Origin: Lachnospiraceae bacterium | Lineage (GTDB): Bacteria > Bacillota > Clostridia > Lachnospirales > Lachnospiraceae | Assembly: GCA_900770535.1 (NCBI GenBank) | Contig: CAAHDV010000158.1 | Coordinates: forward strand, 1 to 15,107 | Direction of reading: 5' to 3' | Length of the DNA stretch: 15,107 bases | Part shown: positions 8,258 through 15,013 of the stretch, one piece after another | How the letters are laid out: every line of letters starts with the position of its first letter | Numbering within the stretch: the stretch's first letter is position 1 | Translations under genes and position numbers: made by a program | The notes under the pieces: generated by a model | What the model saw: the letters and a program-made list of their open reading frames with translations, nothing else | Databases searched by the model: none | Told to the model about the DNA's origin: nothing

Positions 8258-8525
8258 TGCTTTAAGCCGGCCACACCTGCCGTAATGATACCTTCGCCAA
8301 TGTTAATGAGAGGTTTTGCTGCATGCGGCACTGTCTCGTCCCATCAAGACTGTTTAACCACATACCGTAGAGCTGCAAGCTAGGTATAACACCTGCAGGT
8401 ACCTATTTACGTAATCTAATGATTACACATTCTCTCCTAACGTAGTGCTCGAAACACTTAAGCTAGTCAATCAGGCTTTTACAAGCCCCTACTTCAAGCC
8501 GTTAGGCTAAGTGGTGGGTAATTGA
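8258..8525 (-). ncRNA. Omega RNA (HEARO-type) scaffold of the IscB element
   Basis: The 284-base gap between the upstream gene and iscB has no ORF but is dense in stems, read here on the minus strand. ACTTAGCC-TAAC-GGCT(TG)AAGT (about 8491-8512) extends outward as CCC/GGG. GGGCTT-GTAA-AAGCCT (8473-8488) has a GNRA-type loop. AGTGTT-TCG-AGCACT spans 8444-8458, and GTAATC-ATTA-GATTAC (8411-8426) is perfect. TAGGTA/TACCTA (8400-8405 with 8381-8386) closes a loop. ATGTGG/CCGCAT (8358-8363 with 8323-8328) encloses GTCTTG/CGAGAC (8345-8350 with 8333-8338). In addition CCTAACG in the first hairpin (8500-8506) is fully complementary to CGTTAGG (8436-8442), a likely pseudoknot or switch. Position, size and complexity match known IscB omega RNAs, where the guide is at the 5' end, just outside the element. 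The exact 5' and 3' ends are estimates. Confidence 0.85.
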
Positions 8526-8541
8526 CGCATCTGTCCTTTCT
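8526..8541 (-). other. Predicted omega RNA guide segment (left flank of the element)
   Basis: In IscB systems the guide of about 16 nt is the host sequence directly outside the left end. Here that would be close to AGAAAGGACAGATGCG, between the stop of the upstream gene (8542-8544) and the scaffold. It contains AAAGGA (8534-8539), a ribosome binding site with no gene now following it. The guide may shift by up to about 5 bases depending on the true left end. Confidence 0.5.
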
Positions 8542-9132
8542 TTAGCGGTCACGCTTTCCGTCTGCTCCGACATGTCCGCCGCCCGGAATATTTACATCCG
8601 TTGCCATAGTGCCGCTCTTTAAGAAGTAATACTCTGCGTCATCAATGGTCTTCCAGCCGTTTTTAACTGCCTTGCCATTCTCGGCAAAGTAATACCACTT
8701 GCCTTCCTCATTCTGATACCAGGAATTGGTCACCATTCTGCCATCCTTGCCCAGATAGTACATATCCTTGTTCTCATTATAAACCTGATCCTTCATGATG
8801 AGGCCCTTTGCATCCACACGGTACCAGGCATCTCCGTCAGCTACCCAGGCACTGGCTGCCATAACGCCATTGCCCTGTACCCAGTAGGAAGCTGCAATGG
8901 ACTTGCCTTCTTCAGTCACAAAGTCCTTATTGCCAACCTGATAACTGAGTTCACCGGACTCGTCATTGCTGACCAGAGTATTGACCCAGGTGTTTCTTGC
9001 AACGCTGCCGTCCTCCTGATAGTAATACCACTCGCTGCCAACCTTGCCCCAGCCTGCCGCAAATGCTGCGGTGGTAGATAACGTAGCCATAGCCAGGCTC
9101 AGCGCCATAACCTTAAACATATTTTTTCTCAT
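8542..9132 (-). CDS. Secreted protein with cell-wall-binding repeats
   Basis: Predicted 196-residue exported protein. It has a signal peptide (1-26: MRKN basic start, ALSLAMATLSTTAAFAA, AxA cleavage) followed by six or so aromatic/glycine repeats of the CW_binding_1 type, e.g. GWGKVGSEWYYYQEDG (27-42), SYWVQGNGVM, AWYRVDAKGLIM, DMYYLGKDGRM, SWYQNEEGKWYYFAENGKAV and GWKTIDDAEYYFLKSGTM. There is no catalytic domain, and the function is unknown beyond likely cell-wall association. I chose the ATG at 9132 because GGAG lies 10 bases upstream; the ATG at 9141 is only 1-2 bases from it. It has a good promoter at 9181-9210. No terminator follows its stop, so transcription should run into the omega RNA and iscB. 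It ends in the same style (VGADGK..) as the 6518-6919 protein (VGKDG..), supporting a tandem paralogue pair. Confidence 0.87.
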   Translation of the reverse strand: MRKNMFKVMALSLAMATLSTTAAFAAGWGKVGSEWYYYQEDGSVARNTWVNTLVSNDESGELSYQVGNKDFVTEEGKSIAASYWVQGNGVMAASAWVADGDAWYRVDAKGLIMKDQVYNENKDMYYLGKDGRMVTNSWYQNEEGKWYYFAENGKAVKNGWKTIDDAEYYFLKSGTMATDVNIPGGGHVGADGKRDR

Positions 9133-9180
9133 AACGATCATTCTCCTTTTTCAGTCAGAACACTCTTACTGCTATAGCTT

Positions 9181-9210
9181 ATGATACCTTTTTCCCTGGG
9201 CATTTGTCAA
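9181..9210 (-). promoter_or_regulatory. Sigma-A promoter of the cell-wall-protein / omega RNA / iscB unit
   Basis: On the minus strand a consensus TTGACA (9205-9210) is followed after 18 bases by TATCAT (9181-9186), about 50 bases before the start codon at 9132. It is the only clear promoter seen upstream of the omega RNA, which suggests the mobile element is transcribed from a host promoter. Confidence 0.75.
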
Positions 9211-9265
9211 CGCATTTGCCAGGCGATTATCTGACGATTTTCTTTCAATTCCTGGTATTCTGTGT

Positions 9266-9271
9266 TATAAT
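9266..9271 (+). promoter_or_regulatory. Extended -10 promoter element of the RpiR regulator
   Basis: TGTTATAAT (9263-9271) is a consensus -10 hexamer with the TGn extension. The region 17 bases upstream (TTTCAA, 9243-9248) is a poor -35. The start codon is 29 bases downstream, giving a short leader with GGGGGA as ribosome site (9290-9295). Confidence 0.7.
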
Positions 9272-9300
9272 CTTTCATATTACGAAGACGGGGGAATATT

Positions 9301-10077
9301 ATGGGAATTCAGCTTGATCGCGTCATCAACGAAAACTATGAAAAACTGAATACAGTGGACCAGCATATTCTGCAGTTTGTTCAGGCCAATCTGGAATCAT
9401 GCAAAAAAATGAATATTGCGGATCTGGCCAGACATTGCAGCGTTTCCACCGCAACCATCCTTCGCACAGCGCAAAAGCTGAACTTCAGCGGCTACAGCGA
9501 ATTCAAATATTTTCTGCGTTCTGATTCCGCAGAGAATGCAGAAGTTCTGAACCTGATTGAGATTCTGAATCAGGATATCTCGCAGACAACGAAACTCTTC
9601 CTCCAGAACAGTCAGGTTCTGGATATCTGCCGGCTGATCGAACAGTCCAGCCGGATTTATGCCTATGGAACAGGACAGGGCCAGCGCCTGATGCTCCAGG
9701 AACTGGCCCGTTGTTTCTTGAATGTAAATAAAAATATCGTGATTATTCCGACTCACACCGAGTTGAAAATCGTTAAAAAGTACATGCGGCCGGATGACCT
9801 TTTATTTGTTGCATCCTGGTCCGGCAATATCGAGAAATACCGCGAGACCCTGCTGAATCTCAGTCTCATGAAGATTCCGCTGGTTTCTGTCACAACCATG
9901 TCCAACAATGAGCTGGCTGAGATTTCTACCTACAATCTCTATTACCAAAGTACAGCTGTCAATAAGGAGATGAACATCAACCGTTCTTCCTATCTGACCC
10001 TGCACCTGGTTCTTCACCTGCTGTACGATCAGTATATCAATTATCTGAATCAGCCGGAAGATTCTTCACATGCATAG
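9301..10077 (+). CDS. MurR/RpiR-family transcriptional regulator (HTH + SIS)
   Basis: Sugar-phosphate-responsive DNA-binding protein, full length at 258 residues. The N-terminal HTH_6 domain (about 1-75) includes the helix-turn-helix MNIADLARHCSVSTATILR (37-55) and the usual GYSEFKYFL end (64-72). The C-terminal SIS domain (about 105-235) has IYAYGTGQ (119-126) and the loop VASWSGN (170-176), where such proteins bind phosphosugars. Start: GGGGGA 5 bases before the ATG. It converges with the PTS/M20/M24 operon and its last 41 bases overlap the end of the M24-like gene. It is the obvious candidate regulator of that operon, sensing a sugar phosphate made by the PTS. Whether it represses or activates cannot be told from sequence. 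The divergent neighbour (cell-wall protein) could also be a target. Confidence 0.92.
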   Translation: MGIQLDRVINENYEKLNTVDQHILQFVQANLESCKKMNIADLARHCSVSTATILRTAQKLNFSGYSEFKYFLRSDSAENAEVLNLIEILNQDISQTTKLFLQNSQVLDICRLIEQSSRIYAYGTGQGQRLMLQELARCFLNVNKNIVIIPTHTELKIVKKYMRPDDLLFVASWSGNIEKYRETLLNLSLMKIPLVSVTTMSNNELAEISTYNLYYQSTAVNKEMNINRSSYLTLHLVLHLLYDQYINYLNQPEDSSHA

Positions 10078-11452
10078 CCTTGCCCTTTTCTAACAGGAAC
10101 GGGCGCAGATACGCGACTGTGGAACACATCGGCAGTACGTCCGGATGCAGCTGGATTCCCAGTACCTGTTCCAGATAGTTTCTGCGTTTCTCAATCCGTG
10201 CCCAGAGTTCCGGCTCTTCTTTCCGGATTTCCATGCGCAGGGATTCATCTGCCAGCGCGATTGTACTTTCCGCGCTGGTTCCCGCATAGCCGGGAACCGA
10301 TGGAATGATATCCGTCTGCAACATCATTCCGCTTTCCAGGATTTCCTCACTCGCCTCATAAACCGGAGAGGACATCCACTCTTCATCCGCCGTCAGATGT
10401 CCCGGACAAAGTGACCAGCGGTATTTCTCTTTCGGCAGCACCTGCTCAATCAGGTCATACAGTTCCCCGCCGCTCATTCCGCAGCGTATTTCCTTCAACC
10501 AGACTACCATCGCATGATAATATGGCCTTACTACCTGTTCCAGATAATCCCTCGACTCTTCCGGCAATTCCTGTGCACTGCGAACCGCATAACCGCAGCG
10601 GGAGGAAAGTCCTCCGCGATATCCGACTGTCAGGCTGATGGGATCCCCCGGCTTCACTTCTTTGTCCATAGGATAAAGGTTTGCTTTCTCAAATCGTTTT
10701 CCTGCCGCGGCAATAGTCACTACACTATTTTTCTGCCCCAGCGCCTGCAGGTCTGCCCCGAGTTCTGTTTCCTTTACTCCAATGTCCAGATGATCCATTG
10801 CTTTTAATATGCAGTCTGAAGCCAGCGCCGCGCCAAACTCATAATGGGCCAGTTCATTGGCTGTATTGATGCATCGAACACCCTTATTTCCAATAAAAAT
10901 ATCTGCCGCATTCACCACGGTTCCATCCGTTCCCGCGATTTCCCGGACTGCCTCCACAATATAGAACGGCACATCAAACAGCTGCCGGTTATCCAGAATC
11001 CGGCTGGTAAAATGCTTCCATCCGGCAATTCCGATCCGGCTTCCGCTTTTCAGTCCGGCCTTCTGAAAACAGTCCGTGAGACTGCATTCGCCGGTCATCG
11101 GCTGATTGGGCAGGGAAAAAAACGGAACATGAACAGCCTGGGCTTTGATCCGGGCACAGGATACTTTATTCAGGTTTTCATTGCCCATCAGCATGGCATG
11201 ATGCCCGTCTCTGTTCAAAACCAGCAGCGCCTCCTCAAATCTTGGAAGGAATCCCGTAAGATAGGCAAAATTCTGCCCATGTTCCAGATCCCCGTAAACC
11301 ACCAGAGAATCCAGTTTTTCTTCTTCCATGCGTGCCATCACTGCTGCGCAGCGCTTCTCCATGACCTCATCGCTGATCAGAACCGGGACTCCGGTACAAT
11401 CCGGCTCAGGAGGTGTCACAGTTCCATAGCAAATCTGTCCAGCTTCTCTCAT
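10037..11452 (-). CDS. M24-fold (creatinase / Xaa-Pro peptidase-like) protein with degenerate metal site
   Basis: 471-residue protein with two domains: a creatinase-N-like part (about 28-180, starting EKRCAAVMARM) and a pita-bread M24 part (about 195-430). In true aminopeptidases P the M24 part binds two metals with Asp, Asp, His, Glu and Glu. Here the first two positions read SLTVGYRGGLSSRCGYAVRS (273-292), lacking both aspartates. The third motif is CPGHLTADEEW (His 352), the fourth MLQTDII (Asp where Glu is usual), and the fifth SAEST (Glu 395). It is therefore unlikely to be a standard dimetal peptidase. The fold also includes metal-free creatinase and non-enzymes. The start ATG overlaps the stop of the M20 gene (ATGA, 11449-11452), with GAGGA about 7 bases upstream, so translation is coupled. 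It is the last gene of the PTS operon and has no visible terminator. Function unassigned. Confidence 0.83.
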   Translation of the reverse strand: MREAGQICYGTVTPPEPDCTGVPVLISDEVMEKRCAAVMARMEEEKLDSLVVYGDLEHGQNFAYLTGFLPRFEEALLVLNRDGHHAMLMGNENLNKVSCARIKAQAVHVPFFSLPNQPMTGECSLTDCFQKAGLKSGSRIGIAGWKHFTSRILDNRQLFDVPFYIVEAVREIAGTDGTVVNAADIFIGNKGVRCINTANELAHYEFGAALASDCILKAMDHLDIGVKETELGADLQALGQKNSVVTIAAAGKRFEKANLYPMDKEVKPGDPISLTVGYRGGLSSRCGYAVRSAQELPEESRDYLEQVVRPYYHAMVVWLKEIRCGMSGGELYDLIEQVLPKEKYRWSLCPGHLTADEEWMSSPVYEASEEILESGMMLQTDIIPSVPGYAGTSAESTIALADESLRMEIRKEEPELWARIEKRRNYLEQVLGIQLHPDVLPMCSTVAYLRPFLLEKGKAMHVKNLPADSDN

Positions 11453-12720
11453 TTTTCTTCCTCTTTGCCCAGTTCCATGATCAGATTCAGCAGAACATCA
11501 GCGCCTTTCTTCACATCTTCGTATTCGCTCCATTCCTCCGGGCAGTGTGAAACGCCGCCATTCCGGCTTGGAACGTAGATCATATTCGTATCCGCGAAGT
11601 CTGTCATGATCATGGAATCATGTCCGGTTCCATTGTTGATGATGCAGTGGCTGTAACCCAGCTCATCACAGATGGCTTCCATTTTCTTTACATTTTCCCA
11701 GCACATAACACTCGGCCCTGTCGGGTTCGGATAATTGATCCGCCGGATTTCTTCCAGATCACAGGTAATGCCATACTGCTTTGCAACCTGGTCCAGAAGC
11801 TCCTGAATCATATGTTTGAAATCCGTCTTCTCAATGCATTCTTTGGAGAATGTGCGAATCTCAATCTTACCTTCCACCAGCTCCGGTACAAACTGATTGG
11901 AGTTCGGCGTGATATCCAGCTTGCCCACCATGCCAGTCACATCCGGTCCAAGAGCCTTGATCTGCTCATCAAACATGGTGATAAAACGGGCTGCTGCAAC
12001 CAGTGCATCCTTCCGGTTGTCCATCGGAGCGGTAGAATCCGCAGTCTGCCCGTGGAAACGGATCGTATAGCGTCCGATTCCGGCCAAGTATTTGATCAGG
12101 CCGATCTCCATATTTTCGCGGTCCAGAACCGGTCCCTGTTCCACATGCATTTCCACAAAATTTTTGATGGATCCAGGCGCACGCTTTGCAGATTCCAGAT
12201 CCGGAACCAGTCCGTACTCCTTCATGGCCTCCAGCTTTGTCTGTCCAAAGCGGTTCTTCACCGTCTCCAGCTCTCCCATTGTCATGGTGCCCACCATCGC
12301 GCGTGAATTGGAAACTCCGGTGCAGGGGCCAAAGGTGGCCCCCTCCTCTGCATTCATCAGGATCAGCTCCAGCGGATAATCATTTTCATAGCCGCATTCA
12401 TGGAGCACCCTCATCGTTTCCAATGCTGCAACACTGCCTGCCGCACCGTCAAAAGCGCCTCCGTTTACCACGGAATCATAGTGGGATCCAAACATGACAA
12501 CCGGCGCATCTTTTAGCTTTCCCTCTTTTCTTCCGAACAGCGTTCCAAATCCGTCCTCATAAATCTGAATCCCCAGTTTTTTCATTTCTTCCTTGAGATA
12601 TTCCTTGGCCATCTTATCTTCTTTGGAATAAGAAGACCGTGTCACACCATGTCCCGGTGTGGAAGTATAGGTTGCCAGTACCTCCAGGTCATGCTGTATT
12701 CTCGCCTTATTTGTTTTCAT
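11449..12720 (-). CDS. M20-family amidohydrolase (hydantoinase/carbamoylase type), altered lid-domain histidine
   Basis: 423-residue zinc-dependent amide hydrolase of the family including N-carbamoyl-L-amino-acid hydrolase, allantoate amidohydrolase and beta-ureidopropionase. The metal ligands are visible: GSHYDS (His 80), GGAFDGAAG (Asp 91), NAEEG (Glu 126), EMHVEQGP (His 192) and a C-terminal SHCPEEWSE (His near 391). The NSNQFVP and RKDALVAAA segments are typical. The usual lid-domain motif (A/N)HAGTTPM, whose His helps catalysis from the partner subunit, here reads GQTADSTAPMDNRKDA (about 223-238) with no His. The substrate is therefore not predictable and may not be a carbamoyl amino acid. 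Start: GGGAG 5 bases before the ATG. It lies 20 bases after the PTS gene and overlaps the M24-like gene by 4 bases. Its position suggests it acts on something imported or signalled by that PTS. Confidence 0.88.
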   Translation of the reverse strand: MKTNKARIQHDLEVLATYTSTPGHGVTRSSYSKEDKMAKEYLKEEMKKLGIQIYEDGFGTLFGRKEGKLKDAPVVMFGSHYDSVVNGGAFDGAAGSVAALETMRVLHECGYENDYPLELILMNAEEGATFGPCTGVSNSRAMVGTMTMGELETVKNRFGQTKLEAMKEYGLVPDLESAKRAPGSIKNFVEMHVEQGPVLDRENMEIGLIKYLAGIGRYTIRFHGQTADSTAPMDNRKDALVAAARFITMFDEQIKALGPDVTGMVGKLDITPNSNQFVPELVEGKIEIRTFSKECIEKTDFKHMIQELLDQVAKQYGITCDLEEIRRINYPNPTGPSVMCWENVKKMEAICDELGYSHCIINNGTGHDSMIMTDFADTNMIYVPSRNGGVSHCPEEWSEYEDVKKGADVLLNLIMELGKEEEK

Positions 12721-12740
12721 ATTTTCTCCCTGTATGACTT

Positions 12741-14780
12741 TTAGTTGATTTTTACATCAATTCCCTGATGTTCCTTAAGATTCTGATGTGCTGCATTTAC
12801 ATTCACAGCTTTATTCGGGAAGATCAGGATTACCACTGGATCAAATCCTTTTGACTGGATCAGTTCCCGGTCAAATGTAATCAGCTTTTCTCCCTGTTTT
12901 ACTTTCTGTCCCTGTTTTACAAAGGTCTTAAAGCCTTCCCCTTTCAGCTTCACGGTGTCAATGCCAATATGGATCAGCACTTCATCTCCGTTTTCTGTTA
13001 CGATGCCGACTGCATGATTTGTTTCAAAGCAGGCTGCAACCGTTCCGCTCCACGGTGCGTATACGGTATCACTTTCCGGAATGATGGCAAATCCATCCCC
13101 TACCATCTTCTGGGAAAATGCGGTGTCTTTCACTTCCGTGATCGGAATCAGGGTTCCTGCTACCGGAGCCTCAAAGCCTGCGTGCTTTTCTGCCGCACTG
13201 CCCCCTGCTTTTTTCACAGCACGCTTCAGTTCTGCTGCTGCCTTCTCAACCTTTGCGCCGTATACAACCTGGACATTCTCCTCATTGATGCGGATCAGTC
13301 CAAGTGAACCGGTTGCCTTTAATGCCTTCTCATTGACTTTCGCGGAATCCTTCAGAATCAGTCTGAGACGGGAAATACAGTTGTCGATCTCAACAATATT
13401 TTCTTTTCCGCCAAGTGCTTCCATGATTGCAGCGCCAAGTTCGGTAATCTCTTCATTATAGTCCACTGCATCCGACTCGTCCTCGCGGCCCGGAGTCTTA
13501 ATATTAAACTTCACAATCGCCCACTTAAATACATTGTAGTAGATCACTGCGTAAACCAGTCCTACTGCCACATTCAGGATCCATTTGGTCTGCGGTCCGC
13601 GAAGCACACCAAACAGCATAAGATCAACCAGGCCGCCGCCTGCGTTACCGATGCAGACACCTAGGAAGGTATTGATCAGGAAGGACGTACCTGCCATAAA
13701 TGCATGGAAGACCCATAAAAGCGGTGAAATAAAGATAAAGGAAAACTCAATCGGCTCGGTGATGCCGGTAAAGAAACTGGTCAGGCCAGCTGCCAGTAAA
13801 ATACCTTTTGCTTTTTCACGATTCTGCGGATATGCAGTTTTATACATTGCGTAGCATGCTGCCGGAAGACCAAATACCATGAACGGATGAGTTCCCTGTG
13901 TCAGGAAACGGGTTGCCTGACGCATAACATCCATATCCGGATTCTGCTGCATCAGCAGAGTATTGAAGATATTCAGTGCGCCGGATACCTGCTGGCCGTC
14001 GATCTCTGCGGTTCCTCCGATCGGAGTGAAACGGATCAGCTGGTTCAAAATGTGATGCAGTCCGGTCGGGATCAGCAGACGCTCCAGGAATCCGTAAATA
14101 AATGTGCCAAATGCTCCCGCAGATGCAAGAAGATGACCGAAACCATTGATGATTACGTTAAATACCGGCCATACAAAGAACATAAGCAGGCCTAAGAACG
14201 GAATCGTCACAACCATCATGATCGGAACGAAACGCTTGCCGCTGAAGAAGCTGAATGCTACCGGAAGCTGTGTCTCATGGAAACGGTTGTGGATCATTGC
14301 GGTCCAGAGACCAACAATGATACCGCCAAAGATGCTCATACGGTAGGTAAAGATACCCATAACCGTGTCATAGGCCGCGTTCTGCTGTGTTGCCTCCAGC
14401 AAGGAATACCCCTGTCCCATCAGATAGTCAATGCTGACTGTATCTGCTGTAATTCCTTTCAGGCTTAAGAAGAAGCGGATTGTGGTATGAAACAGTGCAA
14501 AGCCAATGATGGATGCAAATGTTGCCACTTCACGGTCTTCCCTTGACATACCCTGTGCCACAGACATACAGAACAGAATCGGAAGAAGACCAAACAAGGC
14601 GCCTGCCAGCGCATTTACAAGACTGACAAAATTGTTTACAAACGCTACATCCTGAAGTACATTACCAAATACATTCGGATTCTGCAGTGTTGATGCAAGT
14701 CCTAATAATAAACCGGCTGCTACAATAATGGATAATGGCCCCATCAAAGATTTTCCCAGCTTTTGTATAAATGTTTTCAT
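12741..14780 (-). CDS. PTS permease EIIC-EIIB-EIIA, glucose/maltose/GlcNAc superfamily
   Basis: Membrane permease that imports and phosphorylates a sugar using phosphate passed from HPr. It is a single 679-residue fusion. EIIC (about 1-425) has roughly ten hydrophobic segments, the GLHHIL motif (240-245) and the GITEPIEFSFIF motif (339-350). EIIB (about 440-525) has phospho-Cys 468 in DNCISRLRL. After a short linker comes EIIA of the Glc type (about 535-679), with His 589 in TNHAVGI and phospho-His 604 in VLIHIGIDTV. All three domains look active. The exact sugar cannot be read off, and glucose, maltose, N-acetylglucosamine or a derivative are all possible. The ATG at 14780 was chosen because GGAGG lies 5-6 bases upstream; the ATG at 14792 (MEGKMKTF) overlaps that site. 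It is the first gene of the operon with the M20 and M24-like genes and has palindromes in its leader. Confidence 0.95.
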   Translation of the reverse strand: MKTFIQKLGKSLMGPLSIIVAAGLLLGLASTLQNPNVFGNVLQDVAFVNNFVSLVNALAGALFGLLPILFCMSVAQGMSREDREVATFASIIGFALFHTTIRFFLSLKGITADTVSIDYLMGQGYSLLEATQQNAAYDTVMGIFTYRMSIFGGIIVGLWTAMIHNRFHETQLPVAFSFFSGKRFVPIMMVVTIPFLGLLMFFVWPVFNVIINGFGHLLASAGAFGTFIYGFLERLLIPTGLHHILNQLIRFTPIGGTAEIDGQQVSGALNIFNTLLMQQNPDMDVMRQATRFLTQGTHPFMVFGLPAACYAMYKTAYPQNREKAKGILLAAGLTSFFTGITEPIEFSFIFISPLLWVFHAFMAGTSFLINTFLGVCIGNAGGGLVDLMLFGVLRGPQTKWILNVAVGLVYAVIYYNVFKWAIVKFNIKTPGREDESDAVDYNEEITELGAAIMEALGGKENIVEIDNCISRLRLILKDSAKVNEKALKATGSLGLIRINEENVQVVYGAKVEKAAAELKRAVKKAGGSAAEKHAGFEAPVAGTLIPITEVKDTAFSQKMVGDGFAIIPESDTVYAPWSGTVAACFETNHAVGIVTENGDEVLIHIGIDTVKLKGEGFKTFVKQGQKVKQGEKLITFDRELIQSKGFDPVVILIFPNKAVNVNAAHQNLKEHQGIDVKIN

Positions 14781-14801
14781 TTTACCCTCCATTTCATTAT
14801 A

Positions 14802-14827
14802 TTTGCGCGCAAAATCATTTTAATGAT
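14802..14827. promoter_or_regulatory. Adjacent palindromes in the PTS leader (operator candidates)
   Basis: Two back-to-back symmetrical sequences lie between the putative start site and the ribosome site of the PTS gene: TTTGCGCGCAAA (14802-14813), a perfect 12-bp palindrome, and ATCATT-TT-AATGAT (14814-14827), with perfect 6-bp arms. They cover about +1 to +26 of the predicted transcript, where a bound repressor would block the promoter. The convergent RpiR regulator is the natural candidate. Confidence 0.55.
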
Positions 14828-14833
14828 AAATAG

Positions 14834-14862
14834 AGCATAACAAACCGTCAGCCGGAAGTAAA
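14834..14862 (-). promoter_or_regulatory. Probable promoter of the PTS-M20-M24 operon
   Basis: On the minus strand TTTACT (14857-14862) and an extended -10 TGTTATGCT (hexamer 14834-14839) are spaced by 17 bases. Each hexamer matches four of six consensus bases. The predicted start is near 14827, directly at the first palindrome, about 47 bases before the ATG. Confidence 0.5.
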
Positions 14863-15013
14863 TATGCAGACAGCATCCTGACTCATCCTGCCGTCTTCTG
14901 ACATTTTTTACATTTTATGAAACTTTTTACAGGGGAATAACAATTTGAAAGTAATACCAATATAGGTCCGAAGCCGGTTATTCCGGCATACCGCTGCGCA
15001 AAATATGGATATT
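14863..15013. other. Intergenic stretch upstream of the PTS promoter
   Basis: No gene is supported here. It is A/T-rich around 14900-14960 and contains a small perfect hairpin, GCCGG-TTATT-CCGGC (14973-14987), without a T tract, so it is not a convincing terminator. The gene further upstream is outside the window. Confidence 0.6.

Larger units (their letters stand above)
6920..8525 (-). mobile_element. IscB-type IS200/IS605-superfamily element (transposase-less, with omega RNA)
   Basis: A unit of about 1.6 kb consisting of a structured left end / omega RNA, the iscB gene, and a right end with two hairpins. No tnpA is present, so like most IscB (HEARO) elements it would depend on a transposase in trans. 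Boundaries are inferred. On the left, the structured region begins near 8520 and the stop of the neighbouring gene is at 8542. On the right, the end lies between 6931 (after the TATCCT that follows the last hairpin) and 6920. Placing the right end at 6920 puts it immediately before ATGATG; as I recall, HEARO elements were described as inserted just upstream of ATGA or GTGA. No target duplication is expected for this superfamily. The edges could be off by about 10 bases. Confidence 0.8.

Noticed and set aside
8258..8541. CRISPR-like or protein-coding content in the gap before iscB
   Set aside because: There are no direct repeats with spacers and no open frame with a ribosome site; the stems fit an omega RNA instead.
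14918..14931. TGAAACTTTTTACA, resembling a CcpA cre site upstream of the PTS gene
   Set aside because: The outer arms fit, but the central RCG/CGY core is missing and it lies about 90 bases upstream of the predicted start site; too weak to call.
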